Assembly (NCBI GenBank): GCA_964429265.1
Contig: CAYSBK010000158.1
Coordinates: 1-5,415, forward strand
DNA length: 5,415 bases
Direction: 5' to 3'
DNA from: CAYSBK01 sp964429265
GTDB lineage: Bacteria; Planctomycetota; Phycisphaerae; Sedimentisphaerales; Anaerobacaceae
A model generated the notes under the pieces. The model was not told the origin of the DNA. It worked only from the letters and a program-made list of their open reading frames with translations, and did no database searches. The position numbers and the translations under genes were made by a program. Positions 1-5,415 of this stretch are shown here, one piece after another. Within the stretch, counting starts at the first letter, position 1; each line of letters opens with the position of its first letter.

Positions 1-1523
1 ACGACGTTGTTGCCGTAGCGTTCCTGCTCGTACTTGTAGAGATTGATTACCGGCACATCGCTTTTGTCGAAGCTGAGCAGTCTCTTGGACCAGCCGGTCG
101 GTATCGTCTCGGTGCCCTCGATCGTATAGAGAAAATACTCGCTCAGACCTTCCTTCTTGATTTCCTTTGGCCTTAGACTTTCGAGCTCATCACCAAAGAT
201 ACCACCACCGGCGTAGCCCATCCGAGCGTGGACGGGTTCATAAGCAGCATTGGCAAGATATTTTGTACTGCTGGGCCTGATAATTTCCCCGGGGCGGCCG
301 TAAGGGTACTTTCGCCTGGCAAGTGCGGCAATCTGGTCGAGAAGATGGACCCTGCCGACGATAAGGCGTGTCTGGGCGTTCTCGTAGTCCTCTCCGCTAC
401 GGTTATTAACGCGGACGTAGGCCTTCAGCCGCATAGTCTTTTCATCGGTTGACAGCGTGCCGAAGTAGAACGCCCGCCAGGTTACGCCTGTCGTGAAATA
501 GGTGATTTCGAACGGTACCTGGCCGCTGATCTCTGAGCGAATGAGCCAGCGGCCAAGTTCCCGCAGCCTCGATGGAAACACCAACTGCTGTACATCAATC
601 TTGTCGGTTTGTTGCAGCGGCTCCAACTCCAGCGAAGTCGGGTCGATAAGCGTATTGGCCCAGGCAAACTGCAACCAGTTCCAGCCGCGCTTCAGCGTCA
701 GGTTCCGTCGCTCACGGACAAGGGTCAGGCCCGAGCCTCTGGGTGGTCTGCTGCGAATCACTTGTCGCCTCGAGGTACCGGCAGGCGGCCCAGTGCCCTG
801 CTGGATGGTATCAACGGATACGCCGGTGCTGAGGACGTCTCCATCGCGGCGGCGGCTTCCGTATCTTTGCTGCGAGGCCCGCACAGCCACCGGCACCGAC
901 GGCGCGTCTGCAAACGTCGAATTGTAGATGGTAAGCTGAACATTTTCCCGCCGGGGCAACACCACAAGCTCTATCGCCGAGGCCGGTGCGAAAGGCGCTT
1001 CTTCGGAGATGGCTTTTTGAGCCGGTCCACCGCCCTTGGCCGCGCGTCGTACCTTGCTGCCGGCCTGTACAGTGGCGGCCTTTGGGCCGAGTGTTCTCGT
1101 CGCCGTCGCAGGTTCAGGGGGTTTTTGCAACGGAGCCACAAGCTCCTGGGCGGGTTTGGCGACCCTGCCGACAGTGGCACCGCCGAGACGTTTCAGCCTG
1201 TGCAGCTCGGCCACCAGCGCAAGAGAAGCGACCACCAGCACGGCTGCGGCCGCTCCGGCCCACGCAGACCACTTGTAGGTTACAATCCGTGCGGCGGGAT
1301 GCGGGCGGGTGGTCTGCTCGCTTGCCCGCTGCAGCAGTTCTTTGCTGACCTGCACATCGCCTGCCAGCAAATCGAGAGCCGCAAACTTATTCTTGAGGCT
1401 TTCGAGCCGGCCTCGGCAGGTATCGCAGCCGTCAAGGTGCTCGGCCAGCTTTGCCGCCCGGTTGTCGTCCAGCAGGCCAAACTCGTATTGGATAAGCTGT
1501 TTTTCAGTTAAATGACGTTTCAT
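1..1523 (-). CDS. Membrane-anchored zinc-finger anti-sigma factor fused to a DUF4140/DUF4139-like (MuiA-type) domain; 3' end outside window
   Basis: The reading frame is open from an ATG at 1521-1523 to the left edge: 507 codons with no stop, so the C-terminus is missing. Residues 1-45 carry a zinc-finger anti-sigma (ZAS) pattern: His4, then His29-x3-Cys33-x2-Cys36, inside an acidic helical stretch (LAEHLDGCDTC). This module binds and inhibits ECF sigma factors in the cytoplasm. Residues 85-105 are one membrane span (WSAWAGAAAAVLVVASLALV). An Ala/Pro/Lys-rich linker follows. From about 195 the protein resembles DUF4140 and then DUF4139 of the mucoidy-inhibitor (MuiA) family: TIYNS (198-202), LTLVRER (266-272), IDPTS (293-297), EITYFTTGVTWRAFYF (339-354) and VNNRSGEDYENA (from about 372). 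Residues 203-265 look inserted. The MuiA coiled coil between the two domains is absent. The start overlaps the sigma-factor stop as ATGA, and a G-rich stretch (GGGGGA) about 6 bases upstream could act as the ribosome site. Inferred role: membrane-bound partner of the adjacent sigma factor with an extracytoplasmic sensor. The ZAS part is clear. The DUF4139 assignment rests on remembered motifs and was not searched. Confidence 0.88.
   Translation of the reverse strand, partial: MKRHLTEKQLIQYEFGLLDDNRAAKLAEHLDGCDTCRGRLESLKNKFAALDLLAGDVQVSKELLQRASEQTTRPHPAARIVTYKWSAWAGAAAAVLVVASLALVAELHRLKRLGGATVGRVAKPAQELVAPLQKPPEPATATRTLGPKAATVQAGSKVRRAAKGGGPAQKAISEEAPFAPASAIELVVLPRRENVQLTIYNSTFADAPSVPVAVRASQQRYGSRRRDGDVLSTGVSVDTIQQGTGPPAGTSRRQVIRSRPPRGSGLTLVRERRNLTLKRGWNWLQFAWANTLIDPTSLELEPLQQTDKIDVQQLVFPSRLRELGRWLIRSEISGQVPFEITYFTTGVTWRAFYFGTLSTDEKTMRLKAYVRVNNRSGEDYENAQTRLIVGRVHLLDQIAALARRKYPYGRPGEIIRPSSTKYLANAAYEPVHARMGYAGGGIFGDELESLRPKEIKKEGLSEYFLYTIEGTETIPTGWSKRLLSFDKSDVPVINLYKYEQERYGNNV
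1520..1523 (-). promoter_or_regulatory. ATGA stop/start overlap coupling sigma and anti-sigma translation
   Basis: On the minus strand these four bases read ATGA. The TGA ends the sigma-factor gene and the ATG starts the anti-sigma gene. Such overlaps usually mean the same ribosome re-initiates, which fixes the ratio of the two proteins. The last sigma codons contain GGGGGA about 6 bases before the ATG, a possible ribosome-binding site for re-initiation. Confidence 0.85.
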
Positions 1524-2110
1524 TCGACGTCCCCCGCAACATCCGGCAGGTACCTCGCCAGCTTCCGCAGGGCCCTGTACATTTGCACCTTCACGGTTCC
1601 AAGCGAGCAGCCCATCGCCTCGGCGACCTGCCGGTATGTCAGTTGCTGGTAGTAAGCAAGAACCAGGGTGACACGCTGTTTCTCCGGCAGCTTTGCAATG
1701 GCCCGGCGGACCTGCTGAGCCTGCTCGGCTTTCATCGCCTGCGCCGACGGTTCACAACCATCGCCCGCGGCAACCGCGGGGGCGGCTTCTCCGTGGCGAC
1801 TTTGCCGGCAGTCACCCGGCCGGCCCAACGACACGGTCCTGAGCCGTTTTCGCCGCCGCAGCCCGTTCATCGCCGCCCGCGTAGCGATTTTGAAAAGCCA
1901 GGGCCGAATATCCTCGCCTCGCAGGGTGTGGGCCTTTTCGTGCACGAGCCTGAAGGTTTCCTGGAACAGGTCCTCGGCCTGGTCCCTGCTGCCGGTGATT
2001 CTCGTCAAATATCCCAAGACACTGCCTCCATGTCGACGAACCAATATGCCGAACGCTTCTGCATCGCCCTGGCAATGGGCCTTTATAAGGCTCTTGTCGC
2101 TTGTTTCCAT
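1520..2110 (-). CDS. ECF-family RNA polymerase sigma factor (sigma-70 family)
   Basis: This 196-residue protein is the usual length for an extracytoplasmic-function sigma factor. Region 2 covers about residues 10-90 and includes DQAEDLFQETF (43-53), the helix that contacts core RNA polymerase, and WLFKIATRAAMNGLRRRKR (71-89), which melts and reads the -10 element. Region 4 covers about 134-186, with LPEKQRVTLVLAYYQQLTY followed by a helix-turn-helix (QVAEAMGCSLGTVKVQMYRA) that reads the -35 element. The linker between them (about 91-132) is long and rich in Gly, Ala and charged residues. There are no sigma regions 1 or 3. The ATG at 2108-2110 is the only reasonable start, because an in-frame stop lies three codons upstream (2120-2122). 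A GGAG sits 12 bases before it, a rather long spacing. Its stop overlaps the start of the anti-sigma gene (ATGA), the usual arrangement that keeps the two proteins in balance. It is probably held inactive by that partner. Its regulon cannot be seen here. Confidence 0.96.
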   Translation of the reverse strand: METSDKSLIKAHCQGDAEAFGILVRRHGGSVLGYLTRITGSRDQAEDLFQETFRLVHEKAHTLRGEDIRPWLFKIATRAAMNGLRRRKRLRTVSLGRPGDCRQSRHGEAAPAVAAGDGCEPSAQAMKAEQAQQVRRAIAKLPEKQRVTLVLAYYQQLTYRQVAEAMGCSLGTVKVQMYRALRKLARYLPDVAGDVE

Positions 2111-2143
2111 TGAGGCAGCTTACTCCATCTACCGCTTTAGAGG

Positions 2144-2189
2144 TCCATAGTAGCTTCGCGGTTGACAGGGTACAAAGATTTTCTATGGA
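2144..2189 (-). promoter_or_regulatory. Candidate promoter and spaced inverted repeat upstream of the ECF sigma gene
   Basis: The 144-bp gap between the dehydratase stop and the sigma start holds a weak sigma-70-like pair on the minus strand: TTGTAC (2170-2175), 17 bases, then TACTAT (2147-2152). It matches consensus at only about half the positions. A 7-bp inverted repeat, TCCATAG at 2183-2189 and CTATGGA at 2144-2150 (minus-strand reading), brackets this region. One arm overlaps the proposed -10, so a repressor or activator site is possible. A TGTCAAC sequence at 2160-2166 resembles the AAC-containing -35 of some ECF promoters, so autoregulation is an alternative. None of this is strong. 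Confidence 0.3.
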
Positions 2190-2254
2190 TACTCCGCCCA
2201 AGGTTGAGGCGAATGCAGGCACAAACGGACCTTTGGTCGCAGCGACGACAAGGG

Positions 2255-4159
2255 CTAACTGCCCTGGTACTCGGGCACAAGCTGCTTTATCTTCTCGATT
2301 ATCCGGTTGCGGTCCTGCGTCTCGGCAGCCTCAAGAAGCTCTTTGATACCGGCCTGCAGTCGGCGGCTGTCCATCGGGATGTTGTCCCAGATGACTATCT
2401 TGGGATGCCGGGTCGGCTTCATATCCTCTCCCTTTATGGATAACTCTTCGAACAGCTTCTCGCCGGGGCGAGGGCCGGTGATCACCATCTCGATATCCTC
2501 TCCGGGTCGAAAGCCACTGAGTGTGATAAGCTCCCTGGCCAGGTCGATTATCCTGACCGGCTCGCCCATATCCAGTACGAAAATCTCGCCCCCCTGCCCC
2601 ATCGCAGCGGCCTGCAGCACCAGTTGGACGGCCTCAGGTATGACCATAAAATACCGCTTCATCTCCGGATGGGTAACTGTGACAGGTCCGCCGGCGGCAA
2701 TCTGCCTCTTGAATATCGGCACCACCGAACCTTCCGAGCCCAGCACGTTCCCGAACCGCACCGTTACAAAATGAGTCCTGCTGCGTCTGCTCAGGTCCTG
2801 TACATACAGTTCGGCAATCCGCTTGGAACAGCCCATTATGCTGGTGGGATTGACGGCCTTGTCGGTGCTTATCATAACGAAGTTGCCGGCACCGTTTTGG
2901 TCGGCCGCGTCTGCAACAACCATTGTCCCGAAAACGTTGTTCTTGATTGCCTGGCCGGGGTTAAGCTCCATCAGCGGCACGTGCTTGTGAGCCGCAGCGT
3001 GGATAACCACGTCGGGCTTGTAGGTGGCGAAGATCGACTCGACGCGGGTGCGATCGGTAATATTGCAGATAAGCGGTTCAACCGCAACCTCACTGAACCG
3101 GTCCCGAAGCTCACGCTCAATGTAGAAAAGCGGATTCTCCGCCTGTTCCACCAGCAGCAGCCGCTTTGGTGCAAACTTACAGACCTGCCGACACATCTCC
3201 GAGCCTATGGAGCCGCCGGCGCCGGTTACCAGAACCACTTTTCCACTGAGGAAGCTGCTGATAGCCTCGGTATCCAGCTGCACAACATCACGACCAAGCA
3301 GGTCGTTGATATCGACGTCACGGATCTGGGAGACCCTGTATCTGCCCGACGCGATGTCCGTAATGGAAGGCACCGTCCTGAACCTGATCTTGGTGCCTTC
3401 GCAAACCTGAATTACCCGCCGCAATTGATGGGGCGTGGCCGAGGGCATGGCTATGGCGATTTCTTCTATGTTGCGTTGCTTGCATATTTGAGGTAGCTGC
3501 TCGACCGTACCCAACACCGGCAGCCCGTGGATGCTCAGCCCCTGTTTCGCAGGGTCGTCGTCGATGAAACCCACGACATCGTATTCCGCCACGGCCATCC
3601 GGTGGATCTCGCGCAGCAGCGCCTCGCCGGCATTGCCCGCTCCCACAATCAGGAATCTCTTGAGCTTGCCGCCTTCGACGGTACGAAACTCTTCGTGGTA
3701 CAGCCGTATGACCATCCGCAGCCCCGCCAGCAGCAGCACCGTTATAGCGAGATCCGCCACGAACACCCCCTGGCTGACTCGCGCCAGGCTGCCGAGGTAT
3801 ATCCGCAGCGGCTGGACGTACATTGCCACCGTCCACAATGCCACTGCAAGCAGCGTGCTGACCAGCGATGCCCGAAGTATCCCGGTGAGGTCGGCTATGC
3901 CGACGTAACGCCACCACCCGCGATATTGCCCGAAAAGCCCGAAGACAACCAGTTTAACGGCCAGCAGGCCAAGCAGCAGACCCGGGTACTGCTCGAAGAG
4001 CCAGTCTCCGAACTGCATATCGTGTGCCAGCAGAAAAGCAAGCAGCAGCGACACCGCGAAAACGCTGGTGTGCGCCAGGAGGATCAAGGGTCTGCGGAGC
4101 CGAAGCAGAATTGACGGAGGTGGTGTGACCGGCACACGTTGTTGATTCTTGTTGTTCAA
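2255..4159 (-). CDS. CapD/WbpM/FlaA1-family membrane-bound nucleotide-sugar 4,6-dehydratase
   Basis: This complete 634-residue protein has the long CapD/WbpM/PglF architecture. Residues 25-150 form about four membrane spans. A first nucleotide-binding fold follows (FLIVGAGNAGEA, 169-180). Then comes the catalytic extended short-chain dehydrogenase domain, starting at VVLVTGAGGSIGSE (308-321). Further family motifs are HAAAHKHVPLME (387-398), STDKAVNPTS (431-440), MGCSK (442-446), RFGNVLGSEGSVVP (468-481) and GPRPGEKLFEEL (562-573). The usual Tyr-x3-Lys catalytic pair is Met442-x3-Lys446, as in the long WbpM-type members, so this is not a defect. Family members use NAD(P) to convert UDP-GlcNAc or a similar sugar to a 4-keto-6-deoxy sugar, for surface polysaccharide or glycan synthesis at the inner membrane. 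The exact sugar and stereochemistry cannot be told from sequence. The start is a TTG at 4157-4159 with GGGAG 10 bases upstream. The next in-frame candidate, GTG at codon 9, lacks such a site. The gene has its own promoter. No glycosyltransferase or other sugar gene is visible beside it. Confidence 0.97.
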   Translation of the reverse strand: MNNKNQQRVPVTPPPSILLRLRRPLILLAHTSVFAVSLLLAFLLAHDMQFGDWLFEQYPGLLLGLLAVKLVVFGLFGQYRGWWRYVGIADLTGILRASLVSTLLAVALWTVAMYVQPLRIYLGSLARVSQGVFVADLAITVLLLAGLRMVIRLYHEEFRTVEGGKLKRFLIVGAGNAGEALLREIHRMAVAEYDVVGFIDDDPAKQGLSIHGLPVLGTVEQLPQICKQRNIEEIAIAMPSATPHQLRRVIQVCEGTKIRFRTVPSITDIASGRYRVSQIRDVDINDLLGRDVVQLDTEAISSFLSGKVVLVTGAGGSIGSEMCRQVCKFAPKRLLLVEQAENPLFYIERELRDRFSEVAVEPLICNITDRTRVESIFATYKPDVVIHAAAHKHVPLMELNPGQAIKNNVFGTMVVADAADQNGAGNFVMISTDKAVNPTSIMGCSKRIAELYVQDLSRRSRTHFVTVRFGNVLGSEGSVVPIFKRQIAAGGPVTVTHPEMKRYFMVIPEAVQLVLQAAAMGQGGEIFVLDMGEPVRIIDLARELITLSGFRPGEDIEMVITGPRPGEKLFEELSIKGEDMKPTRHPKIVIWDNIPMDSRRLQAGIKELLEAAETQDRNRIIEKIKQLVPEYQGS

Positions 4160-4169
4160 ACCTGTACTA

Positions 4170-4174
4170 CTCCC
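4170..4174 (-). promoter_or_regulatory. Ribosome-binding site supporting the TTG start of the dehydratase gene
   Basis: The minus strand reads GGGAG here, ten bases before the TTG at 4157-4159. There is no in-frame ATG upstream as far as the predicted transcription start, and the next ATG lies at codon 48, inside the membrane-spanning region. The TTG is therefore the best start even though it is a rare initiation codon. Confidence 0.6.
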
Positions 4175-4194
4175 GGCATCGGGTGTCTTGCTGC

Positions 4195-4208
4195 CGCCGT
4201 ACGCGGCG
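4195..4208 (-). other. GC-rich hairpin in the predicted 5' leader of the dehydratase mRNA
   Basis: The sequence CGCCG-CGTA-CGGCG (minus strand) forms a perfect 5-bp stem with a 4-base loop. It lies about 20-33 nucleotides after the predicted transcription start and about 20 bases upstream of the ribosome-binding site. No T-run follows, so it is not a factor-independent terminator. It could stabilise the message or be chance in GC-rich DNA. No known riboswitch pattern was recognised. Confidence 0.35.
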
Positions 4209-4234
4209 ATCGGACCGCAGAGACTCGAGCGCCA

Positions 4235-4263
4235 ATTATATTGGGCACTGTAGGGGTAGTCAA
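4235..4263 (-). promoter_or_regulatory. Strong sigma-70-type promoter driving the dehydratase gene
   Basis: On the minus strand, TTGACT (4258-4263) is followed by exactly 17 bases and then a perfect TATAAT (4235-4240). That is 5 of 6 matches at -35, 6 of 6 at -10, and the optimal spacing. It lies in the 189-bp gap between the upstream gene's stop and the dehydratase start, and points at the dehydratase. Transcription should begin near 4228, giving a leader of about 69 nucleotides. This suggests housekeeping sigma-factor expression rather than control by the ECF factor downstream. Confidence 0.78.
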
Positions 4264-4348
4264 CGCGTGATAGTTCGGCACCGCGCGACGGGGCCTCGAC
4301 TGATTGCGCCGGGTTTTACCGCGGCTGCATCCGGTCAGGTTGCGTGGG

Positions 4349-5415
4349 TTAGGCCTGCGGCCCGGCGTTCTCACTGTCGTCGGCCTGTTCCTGTGGCTGG
4401 TCGCCGCTGCCCTGCGGCTGCTTGGTGTCGCGTTGTTTGCCGGTGTCGCTGCCCTGGTCTTCGCCGGGTTCCTCAGCTTCGCCGGCTTGTTCCTGTTCGG
4501 CAGCCTGCTCTGCGGCACCGGCCGCTTCGCCGGCCTCGGCCTGCTCAGCATCGGTCGGCACGTAGATGTCGTCAATGGTGGTATCATCGACCTTCTTGCG
4601 CATAAGGGCGTAGATGATGGTGTTGGCCGAGAAGTAGAAACTTATCACAAACGCCACCACCAGGCCCACCACCACCAGCAGGAACAGGTAGATCAGGTGT
4701 GCCGAGAACCACTCCGTGCCGTTGGCTGTTGCCTCCGTACCCGGTGGAACCAGTTGTGCGAAAGTCGGTCTCGGCCACAGCCGGGCCATCTTGCCGTCTC
4801 TGAAAAGCCCGATGTCGAGGATGACGTAGGTGGTCAGCAGCATCAAAAACGCGAAGAACCGCACGAACACGTAGCAAATCGCGCCGTAAACGACGGCCAG
4901 GCCCGAGTATAGAGCCATACTCCACGGGCGCGAGTAGATATAGCTCATCGCTCTGCTCATTGCATCGAAACAATCCGAGCCGTCATATGCCACCGCGGGA
5001 AACATCAGGTTGAACCCGGCCACGGCTCCTATCACGATGACGGCAATCAGCGCCCCCGCCAGCAGCGCCAGCGGCATAAACACGCCCATAAGTAGCTCGC
5101 CGACCCACGTGATGTTGGCCAGAAGTCCCAGCAGCAATACAAACACGCCGATGAAAACTATCATGGCTGCCGGCAGCAACGGGGCGGTAAAGAAGCTCAG
5201 TATCTTGGTGAACCCATAGCGCAGCGCCTCCGTCAGTCCCGGTTTCTCATCGCGGGCAAACTGTAGTGCCGCGATTCGGCAAATTGCCCCCCCCGCGATG
5301 GAAATCACCGCCAGCTTTATCACGATAAATATGGCACAGTAGATATAGTGATACTTAATAGCCCAACCTGCCGCCTGAAACCATCCCCCGATGTGAGCTG
5401 CCGCGTCCGGAAGCC
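4349..5415 (-). CDS. Polytopic membrane protein of unknown function with acidic C-terminal tail; 5' end outside window
   Basis: The frame is open from the right edge to a TAA at 4349-4351: 354 visible codons. A GTG at 5321-5323 could be mistaken for a start, but the frame continues upstream and codes hydrophobic residues of the first membrane span (KYHYIYCAIFIV), so the real start lies beyond the window. Numbering from the first visible codon (5411-5413), hydrophobic segments fall at about 23-49, 74-100, 107-133, 166-198 and 239-261. Two conserved-looking stretches stand out: DGSDCFDAMSRAMSYIYSRPW (144-164) between segments 3 and 4, written here as two parts, DGSDCFDAMSR and AMSYIYSRPW; and YALMRKKVDD (268-277) after the last span. 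The tail from about 287 is rich in Glu, Gln, Ala and Gly, acidic and probably disordered. I recall similar membrane proteins in Planctomycetota, without known function. It may be an integral membrane scaffold or a transporter-like protein, but nothing shows a substrate. A strong promoter follows it, so it is probably not co-transcribed with the dehydratase as its sole source of message. Confidence 0.88.
   Translation of the reverse strand, partial: LPDAAAHIGGWFQAAGWAIKYHYIYCAIFIVIKLAVISIAGGAICRIAALQFARDEKPGLTEALRYGFTKILSFFTAPLLPAAMIVFIGVFVLLLGLLANITWVGELLMGVFMPLALLAGALIAVIVIGAVAGFNLMFPAVAYDGSDCFDAMSRAMSYIYSRPWSMALYSGLAVVYGAICYVFVRFFAFLMLLTTYVILDIGLFRDGKMARLWPRPTFAQLVPPGTEATANGTEWFSAHLIYLFLLVVVGLVVAFVISFYFSANTIIYALMRKKVDDTTIDDIYVPTDAEQAEAGEAAGAAEQAAEQEQAGEAEEPGEDQGSDTGKQRDTKQPQGSGDQPQEQADDSENAGPQA

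Noticed and set aside
442..446. Missing catalytic Tyr in the dehydratase (Met-x3-Lys, residue numbers given)
   Set aside because: Replacement of the Tyr by Met is normal in long WbpM/CapD-type enzymes, so it is not evidence of an inactive protein.
609..1511. Long plus-strand open frame of 300 codons opposite the anti-sigma gene
   Set aside because: It mirrors a well-supported minus-strand gene with clear domain motifs. Its product is Arg/Gly-rich with no recognisable motif, as expected of an antisense shadow in GC-rich DNA.
2162..2189. Plus-strand TTGACA with TATGGA 16 bases downstream, as a promoter
   Set aside because: It points into the antisense of the dehydratase gene with no plausible plus-strand gene to serve. 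The -10 is weak and is part of the inverted repeat.
2225..2254. Possible terminator after the dehydratase gene
   Set aside because: The only hairpins are about 4 bp (GTCG-CTG-CGAC and GACC-AAA-GGTC) and no T-run follows, so a factor-independent terminator is not supported.
2624..3496. Plus-strand open frame of 290 codons opposite the dehydratase gene
   Set aside because: It lies entirely inside a gene with unmistakable family motifs on the other strand, and its own product has no recognisable features.
4304..4912. Plus-strand open frame of 202 codons with a hydrophobic start
   Set aside because: The Leu/Val/Ala-rich stretch comes from the complement of the repetitive acidic tail of the minus-strand membrane protein. 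No promoter or ribosome site supports it.
5321..5323. GTG as the start of the right-hand membrane protein
   Set aside because: The frame stays open to the window edge and encodes the beginning of the same membrane span, so the gene starts outside the window.
1..5415. CRISPR array, tRNA, insertion sequence or other mobile element
   Set aside because: No regularly spaced repeats, tRNA-like cloverleaf, transposase motifs or terminal inverted repeats were seen on reading either strand.

Overview
All four genes in this window lie on the minus strand, so they read from right to left. Two run off the window edges, and their true ends cannot be seen. The organism looks like a GC-rich environmental bacterium, most likely a member of the Planctomycetota (perhaps the Phycisphaerae side). 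This is inferred from the style of the right-hand membrane protein, and from an anti-sigma protein joined to a DUF4140/DUF4139-like (MuiA-type) domain. There is no ribosomal RNA or other marker to confirm it.

Layout in transcription order. (1) 5413-4349: the 3' part of a gene for a polytopic membrane protein of unknown function, with about five hydrophobic segments and a 68-residue acidic, low-complexity C-terminal tail. (2) 4348-4160: a 189-bp gap holding a strong sigma-70-type promoter (TTGACT, 17 bp, TATAAT), a GC-rich hairpin in the predicted leader, and a Shine-Dalgarno-like sequence before a TTG start. (3) 4159-2255: a full-length CapD/WbpM-type membrane-bound nucleotide-sugar 4,6-dehydratase of 634 residues. 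(4) 2254-2111: a 144-bp gap with no convincing terminator, a weak promoter candidate and a spaced 7-bp inverted repeat. (5) 2110-1520: an ECF sigma factor of 196 residues. (6) 1523 to the left edge: at least 507 codons of an anti-sigma protein. Its start overlaps the sigma-factor stop as ATGA. It has an N-terminal zinc-finger anti-sigma (ZAS) motif, one membrane span, an Ala/Pro/Lys-rich linker and a DUF4140/DUF4139-like extracytoplasmic region.

How they may work together. Genes 5 and 6 form a classic translationally coupled sigma/anti-sigma unit. The zinc finger should hold the sigma factor at the inner membrane, and the large domain outside the membrane should sense or bind something in the envelope. 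The dehydratase just upstream makes a UDP-4-keto-6-deoxy sugar precursor for surface polysaccharide or protein glycosylation. A link between this sigma system and envelope or polysaccharide homeostasis is attractive but rests only on neighbourhood. The most unusual item is the anti-sigma protein: an uncharacterised MuiA-type domain used as the sensor half of a ZAS factor, with about 63 extra residues splitting its first predicted beta strand.
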